Part shown: positions 42,450 through 56,186 of the stretch, piece by piece
How positions within the stretch are numbered: position 1 is the first letter of the stretch
Layout of the letters: each line of letters starts with the position of its first letter
Source of the DNA: Rhodobacterales bacterium
GTDB lineage: Bacteria > Pseudomonadota > Alphaproteobacteria > Rhodobacterales > Rhodobacteraceae
Assembly (NCBI GenBank): GCA_002746935.1
Contig: PDRW01000022.1
Location: forward strand, 62,001 to 126,000
Direction of reading: 5' to 3'
DNA length: 64,000 nt
Program-made: the position numbers and the translations under genes
The notes under the pieces: model-generated
The model's input: the letters and a program-made list of their open reading frames with translations, nothing else
Told to the model about the DNA's origin: nothing
Databases searched by the model: none

Positions 42450-42864
42450 GGATCGAACGGATTGGCGAACTGGAGCTTGATGCGGCGACCGGGGCGGCAA
42501 CCGGGGCGGAGATCGGCGCGCTTCTGGATGCCTGTTTCGACGGCGGGTTCGACGGGCGGAGCTACTTCCGCACCCGGCATCATCTGCGCTTCGTGGTGCG
42601 CCGGGAGGGGCGGATCACCGGGCATCTGGCGCTCGGGTTGCGCGCGGCACGAGCGCCGACTTCATGCTGCTCTATGGGGTGGCGCGGCTTTATGCGGCGG
42701 CGGGGTTTTGCCCGGTGGAGAATGTCACGCGGCAGGTGGATATGCCGGAGCGGCGCACGGGCGATGTGGTGGAGGGGCCGGCGGGCGATCTGATGGTCTT
42801 GCCGCTCGGGGGTGCCGTCTGGGACAACAGGGCAAAGCTCGATCTTTTGGGAGGAAGGTTCTGA
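42446..42864 (+). pseudogene. GNAT N-acetyltransferase, internally deleted and frameshifted
   Basis: An ATGA overlap with recF starts a GNAT-like protein: MRIERIGELELDA, ALLDACFDGGFDGRSYF, then RFVVRREGRITGHLALGLRAARA (to about 42656). Immediately afterwards the matching continuation is in the next reading frame: SADFMLLYGVARLYAAAGF, then a C-terminal half ending at TGA 42862-42864. Intact relatives have roughly 40-50 residues between these points, the acetyl-CoA-binding core (motif A, RGxG), which is absent here. So a deletion removed the core and shifted the frame. The first frame would stop near 42793. Non-functional unless the sequence is in error. Confidence 0.82.
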
Positions 42865-42866
42865 CG

Positions 42867-45792
<2,926 letters not shown>

Positions 45793-45825
45793 GGGCAGAC
45801 CCGGGCCGGGGGGGGCTTTGGGAAT

Positions 45826-45866
45826 GGCGCTTCGCAGCGCCGTTTCACGCGCTTTCGAAAGCGCGT
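45826..45866 (+). terminator. gyrB terminator region with two hairpins
   Basis: First a 6-bp stem GGCGCT/AGCGCC with loop TCGC (45826-45841), followed by a GTTT tract; then a perfect 20-bp palindrome ACGCGCTTTC/GAAAGCGCGT (45847-45866). Lying between convergent gyrB and the exonuclease gene, these could stop transcription from both sides. Confidence 0.6.
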
Positions 45867-45875
45867 CCGCCCCGC

Positions 45876-46457
45876 CTATCCCAGTGGCAGGTTCAATTGT
45901 TGCGCCGCGGGAATCTGCGTCAGCGCCGTGAAACCTGCGCCGAGCCGCGGTTCGGCCAGCAGCACCACCTCCGCCGCGGCACGGGCATCCTCGCCGGCAT
46001 CGTGGTGGCGGAAGTCGAGGCCGAGCGCCTGTTTCAGATTGCCGAGCCCGTAACCGCCTGCGCCCTTCAGCCCGGGCCAGGCGCGGCGCGCGACCTTGAC
46101 GCTGTCGGTCCAGACGAGGCGGGTGCGGGGCAGGCCGTGGTGTTCGCAGGCGGCGCGCAGGGCGTTTTCGTCAAAACGCGAATGCTGCACCATCGGGTGC
46201 CGGACGAGCAGCGGGCGGAGCCCCTCCCAGACCTCGGGAAAGGCCGGGGCGCCCGCCACCGCCTCGGGGGTGATGCCGTGGATGCGGATGTTCTGGCGCG
46301 AGAAAGCCACCTGCGGGTCGACAGGACAGGCCCAGCTCAGGATCGACCGGTCCCAGCCGACGCAGGCAAGGCCGATCTGGCAGATGCTCGCAGGGTCGCC
46401 GCTCGCGGTTTCCACGTCCAGCGCGATGAAGCGGAAATCGCCCGTGGGCGGGGTCAT
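45876..46457 (-). CDS. DEDDh-type 3'-5' exonuclease (PolIII epsilon-like)
   Basis: The 193-aa protein has the DnaQ-type exonuclease motifs: ExoI FIALDVETASG (Asp14, Glu16), ExoII QHSRFDENAL, and ExoIII HDAGEDARAAAEV (His and Asp). It lacks the extra domains of replicative epsilon, so it is probably a stand-alone nuclease for DNA or RNA end trimming. Its start overlaps the ackA stop by four bases, putting it at the end of the pta-ackA transcription unit. Confidence 0.88.
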   Translation of the reverse strand: MTPPTGDFRFIALDVETASGDPASICQIGLACVGWDRSILSWACPVDPQVAFSRQNIRIHGITPEAVAGAPAFPEVWEGLRPLLVRHPMVQHSRFDENALRAACEHHGLPRTRLVWTDSVKVARRAWPGLKGAGGYGLGNLKQALGLDFRHHDAGEDARAAAEVVLLAEPRLGAGFTALTQIPAAQQLNLPLG

Positions 46458-47644
46458 CCCGCGTGTTCGAGGCAGCGTTTGGCCTGACGGGCGATTTCCA
46501 GCTCTTCCTCGGTGGGGATCACCAGAAGTTTCGTCCGGCTGGCGTCGGTCGAGATTTCCTTCGGGCCGCCGCGGCCTTTGTTGCGGGCGGGGTCGAGGGC
46601 GATGCCGAGCGGCTCCAGCCCGTCGCAGATCGCCGCCCTTAGCAGCGGGGAGTTTTCGCCGATGCCCGCGGTGAAAACCACCGCATCGACGCGCCCGAGC
46701 AGCGCCATATAGGCGCCGAGATATTTGCGGGCGCGGTGGCTGAACATGTCGAAGGCGAGCCGCGCGGCTTCGTCGCCGGCTTCCATGCGCGCTTCGACAT
46801 TGCGCATGTCGTTGTCGCCGCAGATGCCCTTCATCCCGCTCTCGCGGTTCAGCATGGTGTCGATCTCGCCAATGCTCATGCCGGCGTTGCTGGCCATAAA
46901 ATGCGGCAGCGCCGGGTCGATGTCGCCGGAGCGTGTGCCCATCATCAGCCCTTCGAGCGGGGTCAGGCCCATCGAGGTATCAACGCTCTTGCCGCCTTCA
47001 ATGGCGGTGACCGAGGCGCCATTGCCGAGATGCAGCACCACGGCGTTGAACGCCTCGAGCGGGATCCCGAGCCATTCGGCGGCGGCGCGGGAGACACAGG
47101 CATGCGAGGTGCCGTGGAAGCCGTAGCGGCGCACCTTCAGGTCGTCGTAAAGGGCGTTGGGCACGGCATAGCGATAGGCCTGTGGCGGCATGGTCTGGTG
47201 GAAGGCGGTGTCGAACACCGCAACATGCGGGATGTCCGGTGCCACCGCCATGGCCGCTTCGATGCCGGTGATATTGGCCGGGTTGTGCAGCGGTGCCAGC
47301 GGGATCTGTGCGCGGATGCCGTCGAGCACGTCCTGGTCGATCAATGCGGGTGCGGTGAAGGCCTCGCCGCCATGCACTACGCGGTGGCCGATACAGGCGA
47401 GCCCGCCCGCGTCGAGCACACCGGCGGCGCGGAGCTCGGCGAACAGCCGGTCGAGCCCGGCGCGGTGGTCGGCGATTGTTTCGGCGGTCTCGGTGGTGCC
47501 GCCGGGCAGCTTCAGCCGGAGCTTGCCGCTGGCCTCGCCGATCCCCTCGACCAGCCCGTCGGCGAGCGTCTTACCGCTGTCGATGTCGAGCACGCGGAAC
47601 TTGATCGAGGAACTGCCGCAGTTGACGATTGCGTAAAGGGTCAT
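46454..47644 (-). CDS. ackA: Acetate kinase
   Basis: Converts acetyl phosphate and ADP to acetate and ATP. The 396-aa protein has both family signatures, VNCGSSSIKFRVL at the start and GFHGTSHACVSRAAAEWL in the middle, plus HLGNGASVTAI and VVFTAGIGENSPLLR. It overlaps the pta stop by four bases (ATGA). Confidence 0.97.
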   Translation of the reverse strand: MTLYAIVNCGSSSIKFRVLDIDSGKTLADGLVEGIGEASGKLRLKLPGGTTETAETIADHRAGLDRLFAELRAAGVLDAGGLACIGHRVVHGGEAFTAPALIDQDVLDGIRAQIPLAPLHNPANITGIEAAMAVAPDIPHVAVFDTAFHQTMPPQAYRYAVPNALYDDLKVRRYGFHGTSHACVSRAAAEWLGIPLEAFNAVVLHLGNGASVTAIEGGKSVDTSMGLTPLEGLMMGTRSGDIDPALPHFMASNAGMSIGEIDTMLNRESGMKGICGDNDMRNVEARMEAGDEAARLAFDMFSHRARKYLGAYMALLGRVDAVVFTAGIGENSPLLRAAICDGLEPLGIALDPARNKGRGGPKEISTDASRTKLLVIPTEEELEIARQAKRCLEHAG

Positions 47645-49728
47645 TTTTCCTGCGCCTGAATTGCGGTGATGGCCACCGTGTTGACGATATCGGTCACGGT
47701 GCAGCCGCGCGAGAGGTCGTTGACCGGTTTGTTGAGCCCTTGCAGCACCGGGCCGATGGCCACGGCACGGGCGGTGCGCTGAACCGCCTTGTAGGCGTTG
47801 TTGCCGGAATTGAGGTCGGGGAAGATGAACACCGTGGCGCGGCCCGCCACCTCGCTGCCGGGCATCTTCGAGCGGGCAACGTCCATCTCGGAGGCGGCAT
47901 CGTACTGGATCGGCCCTTCGACGGCGAGATCGGGGCGCTTTTCGCGCACGATCCGCGTTGCCTCGCGCACCCTGTCCACCTCCTCGCCATGGCCGGAGGT
48001 GCCGGAGGAATAGGAGAGCATGGCGATACGCGGCTCGATGTCGAACATCGCCGAGGTGCCCGCGGCGCTGATGGCGATGTCGGCCAGTTCCCGGGCCGTG
48101 GGCTTCGGGTTCACCGCGCAATCGCCATAGACCAGTACCCGGTCTTCGAGGCACATCAGAAACACCGACGACACCAGAGAGACGCCCGGCCTGGTCTTGA
48201 TGAATTCGAAACTCGGACGGATGGTGTGGGCGGTGGTGGAGCGTGCGCCGGAGACCATGCCGTCGGCTTCGCCCCTGTGCACCATCATGGTGCCGAAATA
48301 CGCCGGATCCATCATCCGGTCTTTTGCCACCGGCAGGGTAACGCCCTTGTGCGCCCTGAGGGCGGCATATTCCGTGACGAAGCCTTCCAGAAGCGGCGAT
48401 TTCGACGGGTCGATGAGCTCGACCCCGCGCAGCGACAGCCCGTTGTCGGCGGCGCGCCGGGTGATCGTGTCGACATTGCCCAGCAGCACGATTTCAGCCA
48501 CGCCACGGGCCTTGAGGATCGTGGTGGCGTGCAGGATGCGGCGATCTTCGCCCTCCGGCAGGACGATGCGCTTTCGATTGGCGGAGGCGCGCATCAGCAG
48601 CTTCTGTTCGAACATCAGCGGTGTGATCGGGGCATTTTTCAGAGGCTCGAACTGGAGATGCAGCGAATCGAGATCGGCGGCGTCCTGAAAGATCTTCACG
48701 GCGGTGGCGAGTTTCTTGGGTTCTTTCGGCGAGAGCCAGCCGCGTTTCTTCTCGATTTTCTGGACCGCGGTGAAAGTATCATCGTTCATCGCCAGGATCG
48801 GCAGGGCGCTGCGGCCCGCACCGGTCATGAGTTGCATGACGCTTTCTTCCGGCAACAGCCCGCCGGTCAGAACCAGCCCGGCGATGTCGGGGAAGTTGGG
48901 CGAGCGGTTGACCAGCAGGCAACTGGTCAAAATGTCGGCCCGGTCGCCGGAGGTAATGACGAGCGCGCCCTCTGTCAGATGTGAGAGGAAATTGGGCACA
49001 GCCATTGCGGCAACCTTTATGTCCTGCACCTCGCGGCCAAGCGATTGCCGGTCGACCGACAGACGGATGGCCCCGTCGATCGCGGCGATATCGCGCACGG
49101 TCGGGTGCAGGAGCGAAGGCTCGTTGCGCAGCACGAAGATGGGAGGTTTGCCCTTGAAGGCTTCGGCGAGGGCCTTGCGGGTCTTGTCGAGGGCTTCGCG
49201 TTCGATCCGGTTGACGACCGTCGCCAGAACCGGCGTATGGGTTTCATCGACAATCGCGAGCAGTGCGCGCATCTGCTCGATCAGCCGTTTGGTTGAAATC
49301 TCGCGCCCGTTGAACACCGGCAGCAGTGCGGCACCAAGGTTCTTGGCGATGTCGAGGTTGAACTCGAACTCGAAGGCAGAGGTGCTGCGGGTGTAATTCG
49401 TGCCCGAACAGAGCACGAAATCGCAGCGTTCGGCGAGTTTGGCATAGGCTTCGAGAATGCCCTTGTGCAGCGCCTGAATTCCGTCGCGGGCCTGAATTTC
49501 CTCCGCCTCGTCCTGGGTATAGGCGGCAACGACCCGGCCTTCGACCGCGCTTTTCCAGTTCTCGGAGACCAGCGACATGGTTGTGCGGCCGGTGCGGCTG
49601 TCGGTGGCGATCGGTTTGAAATACCCGATCCGGTGCGACCGCCCCAACAGATATTCCATCATTCCGAAGACAACGATCGACTTGCCGGTGTCTCGTCCGG
49701 TGGAGGCGATGTAGACGCTTTTTGGCAT
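47641..49728 (-). CDS. pta: Phosphate acetyltransferase, long three-domain form
   Basis: Converts acetyl-CoA and phosphate to acetyl phosphate. The 695-aa enzyme has an N-terminal P-loop/BioD-like domain (STGRDTGKSIVVFG), a central DRTGG domain (about residues 210-330) and the C-terminal catalytic domain with RIVLPEGEDRRILHA, VHRGEADGMVSGA and FPDLNSGNNAYK. This is the E. coli-like long form rather than the short form. ATG 49726-49728 is at the natural P-loop N-terminus. With ackA it forms the acetate overflow/assimilation operon. Confidence 0.97.
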   Translation of the reverse strand: MPKSVYIASTGRDTGKSIVVFGMMEYLLGRSHRIGYFKPIATDSRTGRTTMSLVSENWKSAVEGRVVAAYTQDEAEEIQARDGIQALHKGILEAYAKLAERCDFVLCSGTNYTRSTSAFEFEFNLDIAKNLGAALLPVFNGREISTKRLIEQMRALLAIVDETHTPVLATVVNRIEREALDKTRKALAEAFKGKPPIFVLRNEPSLLHPTVRDIAAIDGAIRLSVDRQSLGREVQDIKVAAMAVPNFLSHLTEGALVITSGDRADILTSCLLVNRSPNFPDIAGLVLTGGLLPEESVMQLMTGAGRSALPILAMNDDTFTAVQKIEKKRGWLSPKEPKKLATAVKIFQDAADLDSLHLQFEPLKNAPITPLMFEQKLLMRASANRKRIVLPEGEDRRILHATTILKARGVAEIVLLGNVDTITRRAADNGLSLRGVELIDPSKSPLLEGFVTEYAALRAHKGVTLPVAKDRMMDPAYFGTMMVHRGEADGMVSGARSTTAHTIRPSFEFIKTRPGVSLVSSVFLMCLEDRVLVYGDCAVNPKPTARELADIAISAAGTSAMFDIEPRIAMLSYSSGTSGHGEEVDRVREATRIVREKRPDLAVEGPIQYDAASEMDVARSKMPGSEVAGRATVFIFPDLNSGNNAYKAVQRTARAVAIGPVLQGLNKPVNDLSRGCTVTDIVNTVAITAIQAQEK

Positions 49729-49922
49729 GTTTCCCCGCAGCTCTGCTGACCTGTCGGACGAGCCAATGGCTGACACGCCCCTCACCCCTTAGGTCGTGGC
49801 CGTTGGGCCGGTTTTCAATGGCGAACAGGGGCCGCCGAGAACATAGCGGTGTTGCGTTTGACCGCAAGGTGATGTGGCGGATTTGAAAGGCCTTGTGGCC
49901 GGGGTGAACCAGTCAGCGGTGG

Positions 49923-50594
49923 TCAGTAGAGAAACGGCACGAATCTGGCGGTTTTCGCGGCGTAAGCGTTGAAGCTTTCGCCGTAGCGGGCGGCGAGCCA
50001 GGCGTCGAGCGGGGGGATGTGGTAGAAGATGAACAAAACGGTCATCAGCGCCGGGACGGCCAGCGTCAGCATGCAGCCGGTGAGCAGCGCCCAGCCGGTG
50101 AACAGCAGGCTGTCGCCGAAGTAGTTGATATGCATGGCGAGGGCGAAAAGCCCGCCGGTGTAGCAGCCCTCTGCGTCGGGGCGTTGCTTCCAGGCGTGGC
50201 GCTGGGCCTCGGAGATGGTGTTGAGCGCCGAGCCGAGCAGGACAAGGGCGAGTGCGAGGCCATCGGGCCAGCCGAAGGGCCGCGCGGTGCCCGAAAGCGC
50301 CCCGGCGCCCAGCAGCAAAAAGCCGATGTCGAGGAAACCGATCGAAGCCGCGAGGCCGAGGGCTTCGCGGTACTCCACCCGGCGTTTCATGAACACGAAC
50401 AGCGTGACCAGATGGCGCAGCCAGTAGAGCAGGGCGAGGCCGGCGAGAAGGCGGGCGCGGCTGGGGTCGGGCCAGTCCAAGCCGAAGGCGAGCCAGAGGC
50501 ACAGCCCGGCAAATGCCCCATGCAGGGCGGCAAAGGCCGTCTTGGGGCCGGTCGAAGGATCGTGTCTGCGGTCGACACCGCCGGCTCTGGCCAT
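49923..50594 (-). CDS. Isoprenylcysteine/phospholipid methyltransferase-like membrane protein
   Basis: The 223-aa protein has about five membrane segments and the DUF1295/ICMT-like C-terminal signature GGLFALAMHINYFGDSLLFTGW followed by YGESFNAYAAKTARFVPFLY. Relatives are small membrane methyltransferases or steroid-reductase-like proteins; the substrate is unknown. It is divergent from the HdeD-like gene, with an inverted repeat between them. Confidence 0.72.
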   Translation of the reverse strand: MARAGGVDRRHDPSTGPKTAFAALHGAFAGLCLWLAFGLDWPDPSRARLLAGLALLYWLRHLVTLFVFMKRRVEYREALGLAASIGFLDIGFLLLGAGALSGTARPFGWPDGLALALVLLGSALNTISEAQRHAWKQRPDAEGCYTGGLFALAMHINYFGDSLLFTGWALLTGCMLTLAVPALMTVLFIFYHIPPLDAWLAARYGESFNAYAAKTARFVPFLY

Positions 50595-50711
50595 CGCATC
50601 TTCCTTTCGCCCGCGCCTCCCCCGGCCTGACCTTTGCCCGGATGCCCGCGGTCGCGCAAGAGACTGTCAGAGCGGCAAGCCTGCGTCGAGCCCGGCGTTT
50701 CGCAGCCGCGG

Positions 50712-50750
50712 GCCTGTGGCGCACGCCGGCCGGACTTGTGCGCCACAGGC
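50712..50750. promoter_or_regulatory. 13-bp perfect inverted repeat in a divergent promoter region
   Basis: GCCTGTGGCGCAC (50712-50724) and its exact complement GTGCGCCACAGGC (50738-50750) are separated by 13 bases, centre-to-centre 26 bp. The element sits between the methyltransferase-like gene (start 50594) and the HdeD-like gene (start 50815). Half-site spacing and position suit a dimeric repressor operator; a hairpin is the alternative. Confidence 0.55.
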
Positions 50751-50814
50751 TTGATGGTGTGTTTCCGGCGCATATCTCTGAATCAGGGACAATGCTTTGC
50801 TAAGGAGATCTGCC

Positions 50815-51393
50815 ATGACCCCGGATCCGACGCCCGGCGTCACCCTCTACGCCGATTCCGCAACCCTCGCGGCGATCCGCAGAGGCCGCAAGACGATGCT
50901 CCGGGCGGGCATCGCCATGGCGATCGTGGGGGCGCTGGCGATCCTGTTTCCGATGTTTTCCACCTTCGCGGTGCAATTCATGATCGGCGGGGTGCTGCTG
51001 TTTGCCGGGATCACGATGCTGGCCGGATCCTTCGCGATCCGGGGTACGGGGCCGTTTTTCGGCGCAATGCTGCTCGGCCTGCTGACCTTTGGCGCGGGGA
51101 TGTTCCTGCTGTTCAGCCCCGCCGCCGGCGCGGTGGCGCTCACCTTTCTGATCGCGGTGCTGTTCATGCTGCATGGCGCCTTCGAGGCGGCCTTGGCGCT
51201 GGTGATGCGCCCGGCGGAAGGCTGGGGCTGGATGCTGTTTTCGGCGCTGATGGCGCTGCTCGCGGGCGTGCTGGTGGCGGCGGGGCTGCCGGGCAGCTCG
51301 GCGGTGATCCTCGGCCTGCTGGTGGGGGTGAACTTCCTGACCTCCGGCATGGCTTTCATCATGCTGGCGCAGCGGGTGAAGCCGCTCGGCTGA
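50815..51393 (+). CDS. HdeD-like (DUF308) membrane protein
   Basis: The 192-aa protein has six closely spaced membrane segments with Gly/Leu/Ala-rich repeats ([54 protein letters not shown]), the pattern of the HdeD/DUF308 family. E. coli HdeD is linked to acid tolerance; the function here is unknown. ATG 50815 follows AAGGAGA. Confidence 0.82.
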   Translation: MTPDPTPGVTLYADSATLAAIRRGRKTMLRAGIAMAIVGALAILFPMFSTFAVQFMIGGVLLFAGITMLAGSFAIRGTGPFFGAMLLGLLTFGAGMFLLFSPAAGAVALTFLIAVLFMLHGAFEAALALVMRPAEGWGWMLFSALMALLAGVLVAAGLPGSSAVILGLLVGVNFLTSGMAFIMLAQRVKPLG

Positions 51394-51445
51394 GCGTCGC
51401 GCCGCCCGCGGGGCAAAAGGGCTTCCCTTCGCGGCACAAATCCCC

Positions 51446-51451
51446 TATACG
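51446..51451 (+). promoter_or_regulatory. Probable -10 box of rpsO
   Basis: TATACG in the context CCTATACGCCCGC, about 98 bases before the rpsO ATG, repeats the CCTATACGSC block seen at the rpsT promoter. A weak -35 (TTCCCT, 51423-51428) lies 17 bases upstream. Confidence 0.4.
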
Positions 51452-51548
51452 CCCGCATCCGCCCCCGAAAGGCGGCTCATCTCCAAGGGCTTGTGCTGGA
51501 CGACATCCCGGCCTGTGCCATCAACTCCAACCCGTGAAGGAGACCCCG

Positions 51549-51818
51549 ATGTCGATTACCCCGGCCGAGAAGCAGCAGATCATGAAGGATTTTGCCACCA
51601 AAGAGGGCGACACCGGTTCGCCCGAGGTGCAGGTGGCGATCCTGACCAAGCGTATCACCACGCTGACCGAGCATTTCAAGACCCACAAGAAGGACAACCA
51701 CGGCCGCCGTGGCCTTCTGAAGATGGTCGCCCAGCGCCGCAAGCTGCTCGACTATCTCAAGGGCAAGGACGAGGGCCGCTACAAGGATCTCATCAAGCGC
51801 CTCGGCATCCGCCGCTGA
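51549..51818 (+). CDS. rpsO: 30S ribosomal protein S15
   Basis: The 89-aa protein carries the full S15 pattern ([42 protein letters not shown]-type, [22 protein letters not shown]). It binds the central domain of 16S rRNA. ATG 51549 follows GAAGGAGA. A T-run terminator follows, and pnp lies further downstream, the usual rpsO-pnp neighbourhood with one small gene in between. Confidence 0.98.
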   Translation: MSITPAEKQQIMKDFATKEGDTGSPEVQVAILTKRITTLTEHFKTHKKDNHGRRGLLKMVAQRRKLLDYLKGKDEGRYKDLIKRLGIRR

Positions 51819-51838
51819 GTGCTGACACGGAATTTCGG

Positions 51839-51871
51839 AAACGCCCGCACCGGAAGGTTGCGGGCGTTTTC
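51839..51871 (+). terminator. rpsO terminator
   Basis: An 11-bp stem (AAACGCCCGCA, 51839-51849, with TGCGGGCGTTT, 51859-51869) with a 9-base loop ends in TTTT. It lies 20 bases after the rpsO stop. Confidence 0.85.
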
Positions 51872-51926
51872 ATTTGTGCCGGGCCGCGGGCGCGCCTATC
51901 CTGGGGCAAATGCCTGGAGACATCGC

Positions 51927-52361
51927 ATGACCGCCCCTCTGACCCCCCGCCTTGATACCAGCCCTGACACCCGCCTGATCCGCGCCCTGCTGTTCGTGCT
52001 TGCCGCCGGCGCCACCACCGGAGCCACAACCGGGCCCGCCCTCGCGGGCGATTGCACCGGGCCCGGGTTTGCCGATGTCTTCCAGATGATCGGCCGGCAT
52101 TTAGAGGCCGACCCGGTGGACACGTTCAACTTCCAGCTTCAGCAAAACGCCGTTGCGGGGTATCAGGTGCTGGTGCCTGACGGGGCCTGGGGGCCGTCTA
52201 CCGCCGCCAGCGTCTGCGAGATGCTCGAGACCTATGCGGCGATCAACGGCGTCTCGCCGGTCGAATTGATCGGGACCGAGGCCGATGTGGATGCGTTCAT
52301 CCGCTGGATGGGCGCAATGGCGCGCGCGAACCTCGTCCCGGGGGCAGAAGCGCCGGATTGA
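51927..52361 (+). CDS. Secreted protein with a peptidoglycan-binding-like motif, function unknown
   Basis: The 144-aa product has a signal sequence (about residues 17-41, LIRALLFVLAAGATTGATTGPALAG). Its mature part contains VPDGAWGPSTAASVCEML, which resembles the G-x-[WF]-G-P-x-T core of PG_binding_1 repeats. Only one such core is visible, and two Cys (CTG near the mature start, VCEM) could pair. ATG 51927 follows TGGAGACA. I cannot name the protein. It stands between rpsO and pnp. Confidence 0.7.
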   Translation: MTAPLTPRLDTSPDTRLIRALLFVLAAGATTGATTGPALAGDCTGPGFADVFQMIGRHLEADPVDTFNFQLQQNAVAGYQVLVPDGAWGPSTAASVCEMLETYAAINGVSPVELIGTEADVDAFIRWMGAMARANLVPGAEAPD

Positions 52362-52528
52362 TGAGCCTTTCCAATCCACGCAAAACCCTGTAAGGCCCCT
52401 CCATCCGAGACGCCCGCGCCCCGACCCCGGCGCGGTGAACAGGATGAGAGGGGTCGGCGGCAATGGGGCCGCCATATGAAATGGGAGACCCGGGATGGGC
52501 CCGGGAGTGCTCCCTCAAGGATACGCAT

Positions 52529-54688
<2,160 letters not shown>

Positions 54689-54727
54689 TCGTCTGAGCCT
54701 TCGGGTTTCTGAAACCTTGAGAATGCG

Positions 54728-54759
54728 AAAGCCCCGGGTGTTGTGCCCGGGGCTTTTTT
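54728..54759 (+). terminator. pnp terminator
   Basis: An 11-bp stem (AAAGCCCCGGG, 54728-54738, with CCCGGGGCTTT, 54746-54756) and a 7-base loop lead into a run of T residues. Strong rho-independent terminator, 39 bases after the pnp stop. It also marks the left edge of the Fic gene insertion. Confidence 0.9.
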
Positions 54760-54897
54760 GTTTGAAACTCCCCGGATTCCTATCCACAACGTGCATTGTC
54801 TGCGGTCCGGTATTTACAACCCTCCTTGTGTCTACTTTCTGGGGAAAAACCAAACATAAGCTTGACTGTGACGCCAAGACCATTCACAAGGCCTCTT

Positions 54898-56064
54898 ATG
54901 AATGAAAAAGTCATGATAACCATTGGCAACACAGTATATGATGCGACCAATGCAGTTCACTACCATATGGATGGCTTCCCCCCTGGTGAACTTGACCTCG
55001 TTCAGCTCATTGGTCCCCAAACCGATGCCGCCATGGCGCTGGTGCAATACGACACCGAACTGAAGCAGTTGCCGCGTAGCGAGCTTTTGTTAGCCCCCCT
55101 GCGTGCGCGAGACGCCGTGGTATCCTCACGGATGGAAGGCACGATTTCGACCCTTGAAGAAGTCTTGCGTCTGGAAGCGGACGCAAACGAAGAAGGGTTG
55201 CCACCGGATGGACGTGAAGCCGGGCTGGAAGTGGCATTGTATGCGCGCGCGCTGAAACAGGCGGAAGGCGCCCTGGCGGATGGATACTCGCTGTCCGATT
55301 CGATGATTCAGAGCGCCCACCGGACCTTGCTCTGCACCGGACGCGGCGCGCGAAACCATCCGGGGCGATACAAGATCGAGCAAAACTACATCGGAGAGCG
55401 GCCTTCGCGGCGAATTGATTATATCCCGATCTCTCCTGCGCATTTGCCCCAGGGCATGCAACGCCTCTTTGCCTTTGCCAACATGACCCGGGATGAAGAT
55501 GGATTTCTGCCTCTGTTGCGTGTGGCCATCATTCACGCGGAATTCGAGGCTTTGCACCCGTTCGAAGACGGAAACGGTCGTTTGGGACGCATGCTGATTC
55601 CCCTCATGCTATGGCGTCAGGGCCTGCTCAGCGCGCCGCATTTTTTCGTCAGCGACTATTTCGAACGGCACAGGGACGAATATGTCGAGCGTCTGCGCCG
55701 CATCTCCCAAAAGGGCGAATGGTCCGAGTGGTGCAGCTTCTTCGCAACCGCGATTCACGCACAGGCAGAGGCAAACCTCACGACGGTTGCCGAAATCAAG
55801 GCCCACTACGAAGACATGCGCGCGCGCTTTCGCGACATCTTGCGGTCTCGCTGGTCAAACGACGCACTGGACTACATCTTCGCGAATCCGATTTTTCGCA
55901 ACAACCGCTTCAAGAGAAATGCGGGCATTCCCCCACAAACGGCCAATGCGTTCACCAACAGGCTGGTGGAAGCGGGTTTGTTGCGCATCCTGATCCCGCC
56001 GTCTGGTCGTGCGCCGGGGATGTATGCGTTCCAGAGCTTGCTCGATATCGTTGCCGAGCCATAG
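54898..56064 (+). CDS. Fic family protein (AMPylation enzyme)
   Basis: The 388-aa protein has the complete Fic motif HPFEDGNGRLGR (residues 220-231; catalytic His220). An N-terminal inhibitory motif of the (S/T)xxxE(G/N) type lies within SSRMEG (Ser76, Glu80, Gly81), so it is a self-inhibited class II Fic protein. An N-terminal Fic_N-like domain precedes the core, and a winged-helix-like C-terminal part (about 330-388, IPPQTANAFTNRLVEAGLLRIL) follows. Fic enzymes transfer AMP to target proteins. No antitoxin gene is adjacent. Codon use and composition are less GC-rich than in neighbours. The start ATG 54898 is likely; 54913 is possible. Confidence 0.92.
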   Translation: MNEKVMITIGNTVYDATNAVHYHMDGFPPGELDLVQLIGPQTDAAMALVQYDTELKQLPRSELLLAPLRARDAVVSSRMEGTISTLEEVLRLEADANEEGLPPDGREAGLEVALYARALKQAEGALADGYSLSDSMIQSAHRTLLCTGRGARNHPGRYKIEQNYIGERPSRRIDYIPISPAHLPQGMQRLFAFANMTRDEDGFLPLLRVAIIHAEFEALHPFEDGNGRLGRMLIPLMLWRQGLLSAPHFFVSDYFERHRDEYVERLRRISQKGEWSEWCSFFATAIHAQAEANLTTVAEIKAHYEDMRARFRDILRSRWSNDALDYIFANPIFRNNRFKRNAGIPPQTANAFTNRLVEAGLLRILIPPSGRAPGMYAFQSLLDIVAEP

Positions 56065-56141
56065 AGCTTGCCTCTGCAAAGGTGGGTCCCGGGTTTGCGC
56101 AGCTGGCGTGACTGCGAATGAACGCAGGCCTGCTCCAGAAG

Positions 56142-56172
56142 GCCCCGGTGATCTTGCGGGATCCTCCGGGGC
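56142..56172. terminator. Hairpin between convergent Fic gene and serA
   Basis: GCCCCGG (56142-56148) pairs with CCGGGGC (56166-56172), and GATC/GATC (56150-56153, 56160-56163) extends the stem inside. No T-run. Located 15 bases past the serA stop on its strand, so it most likely ends serC-serA transcripts. Confidence 0.45.
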
Positions 56173-56186
56173 TCTCATTCGACGGC

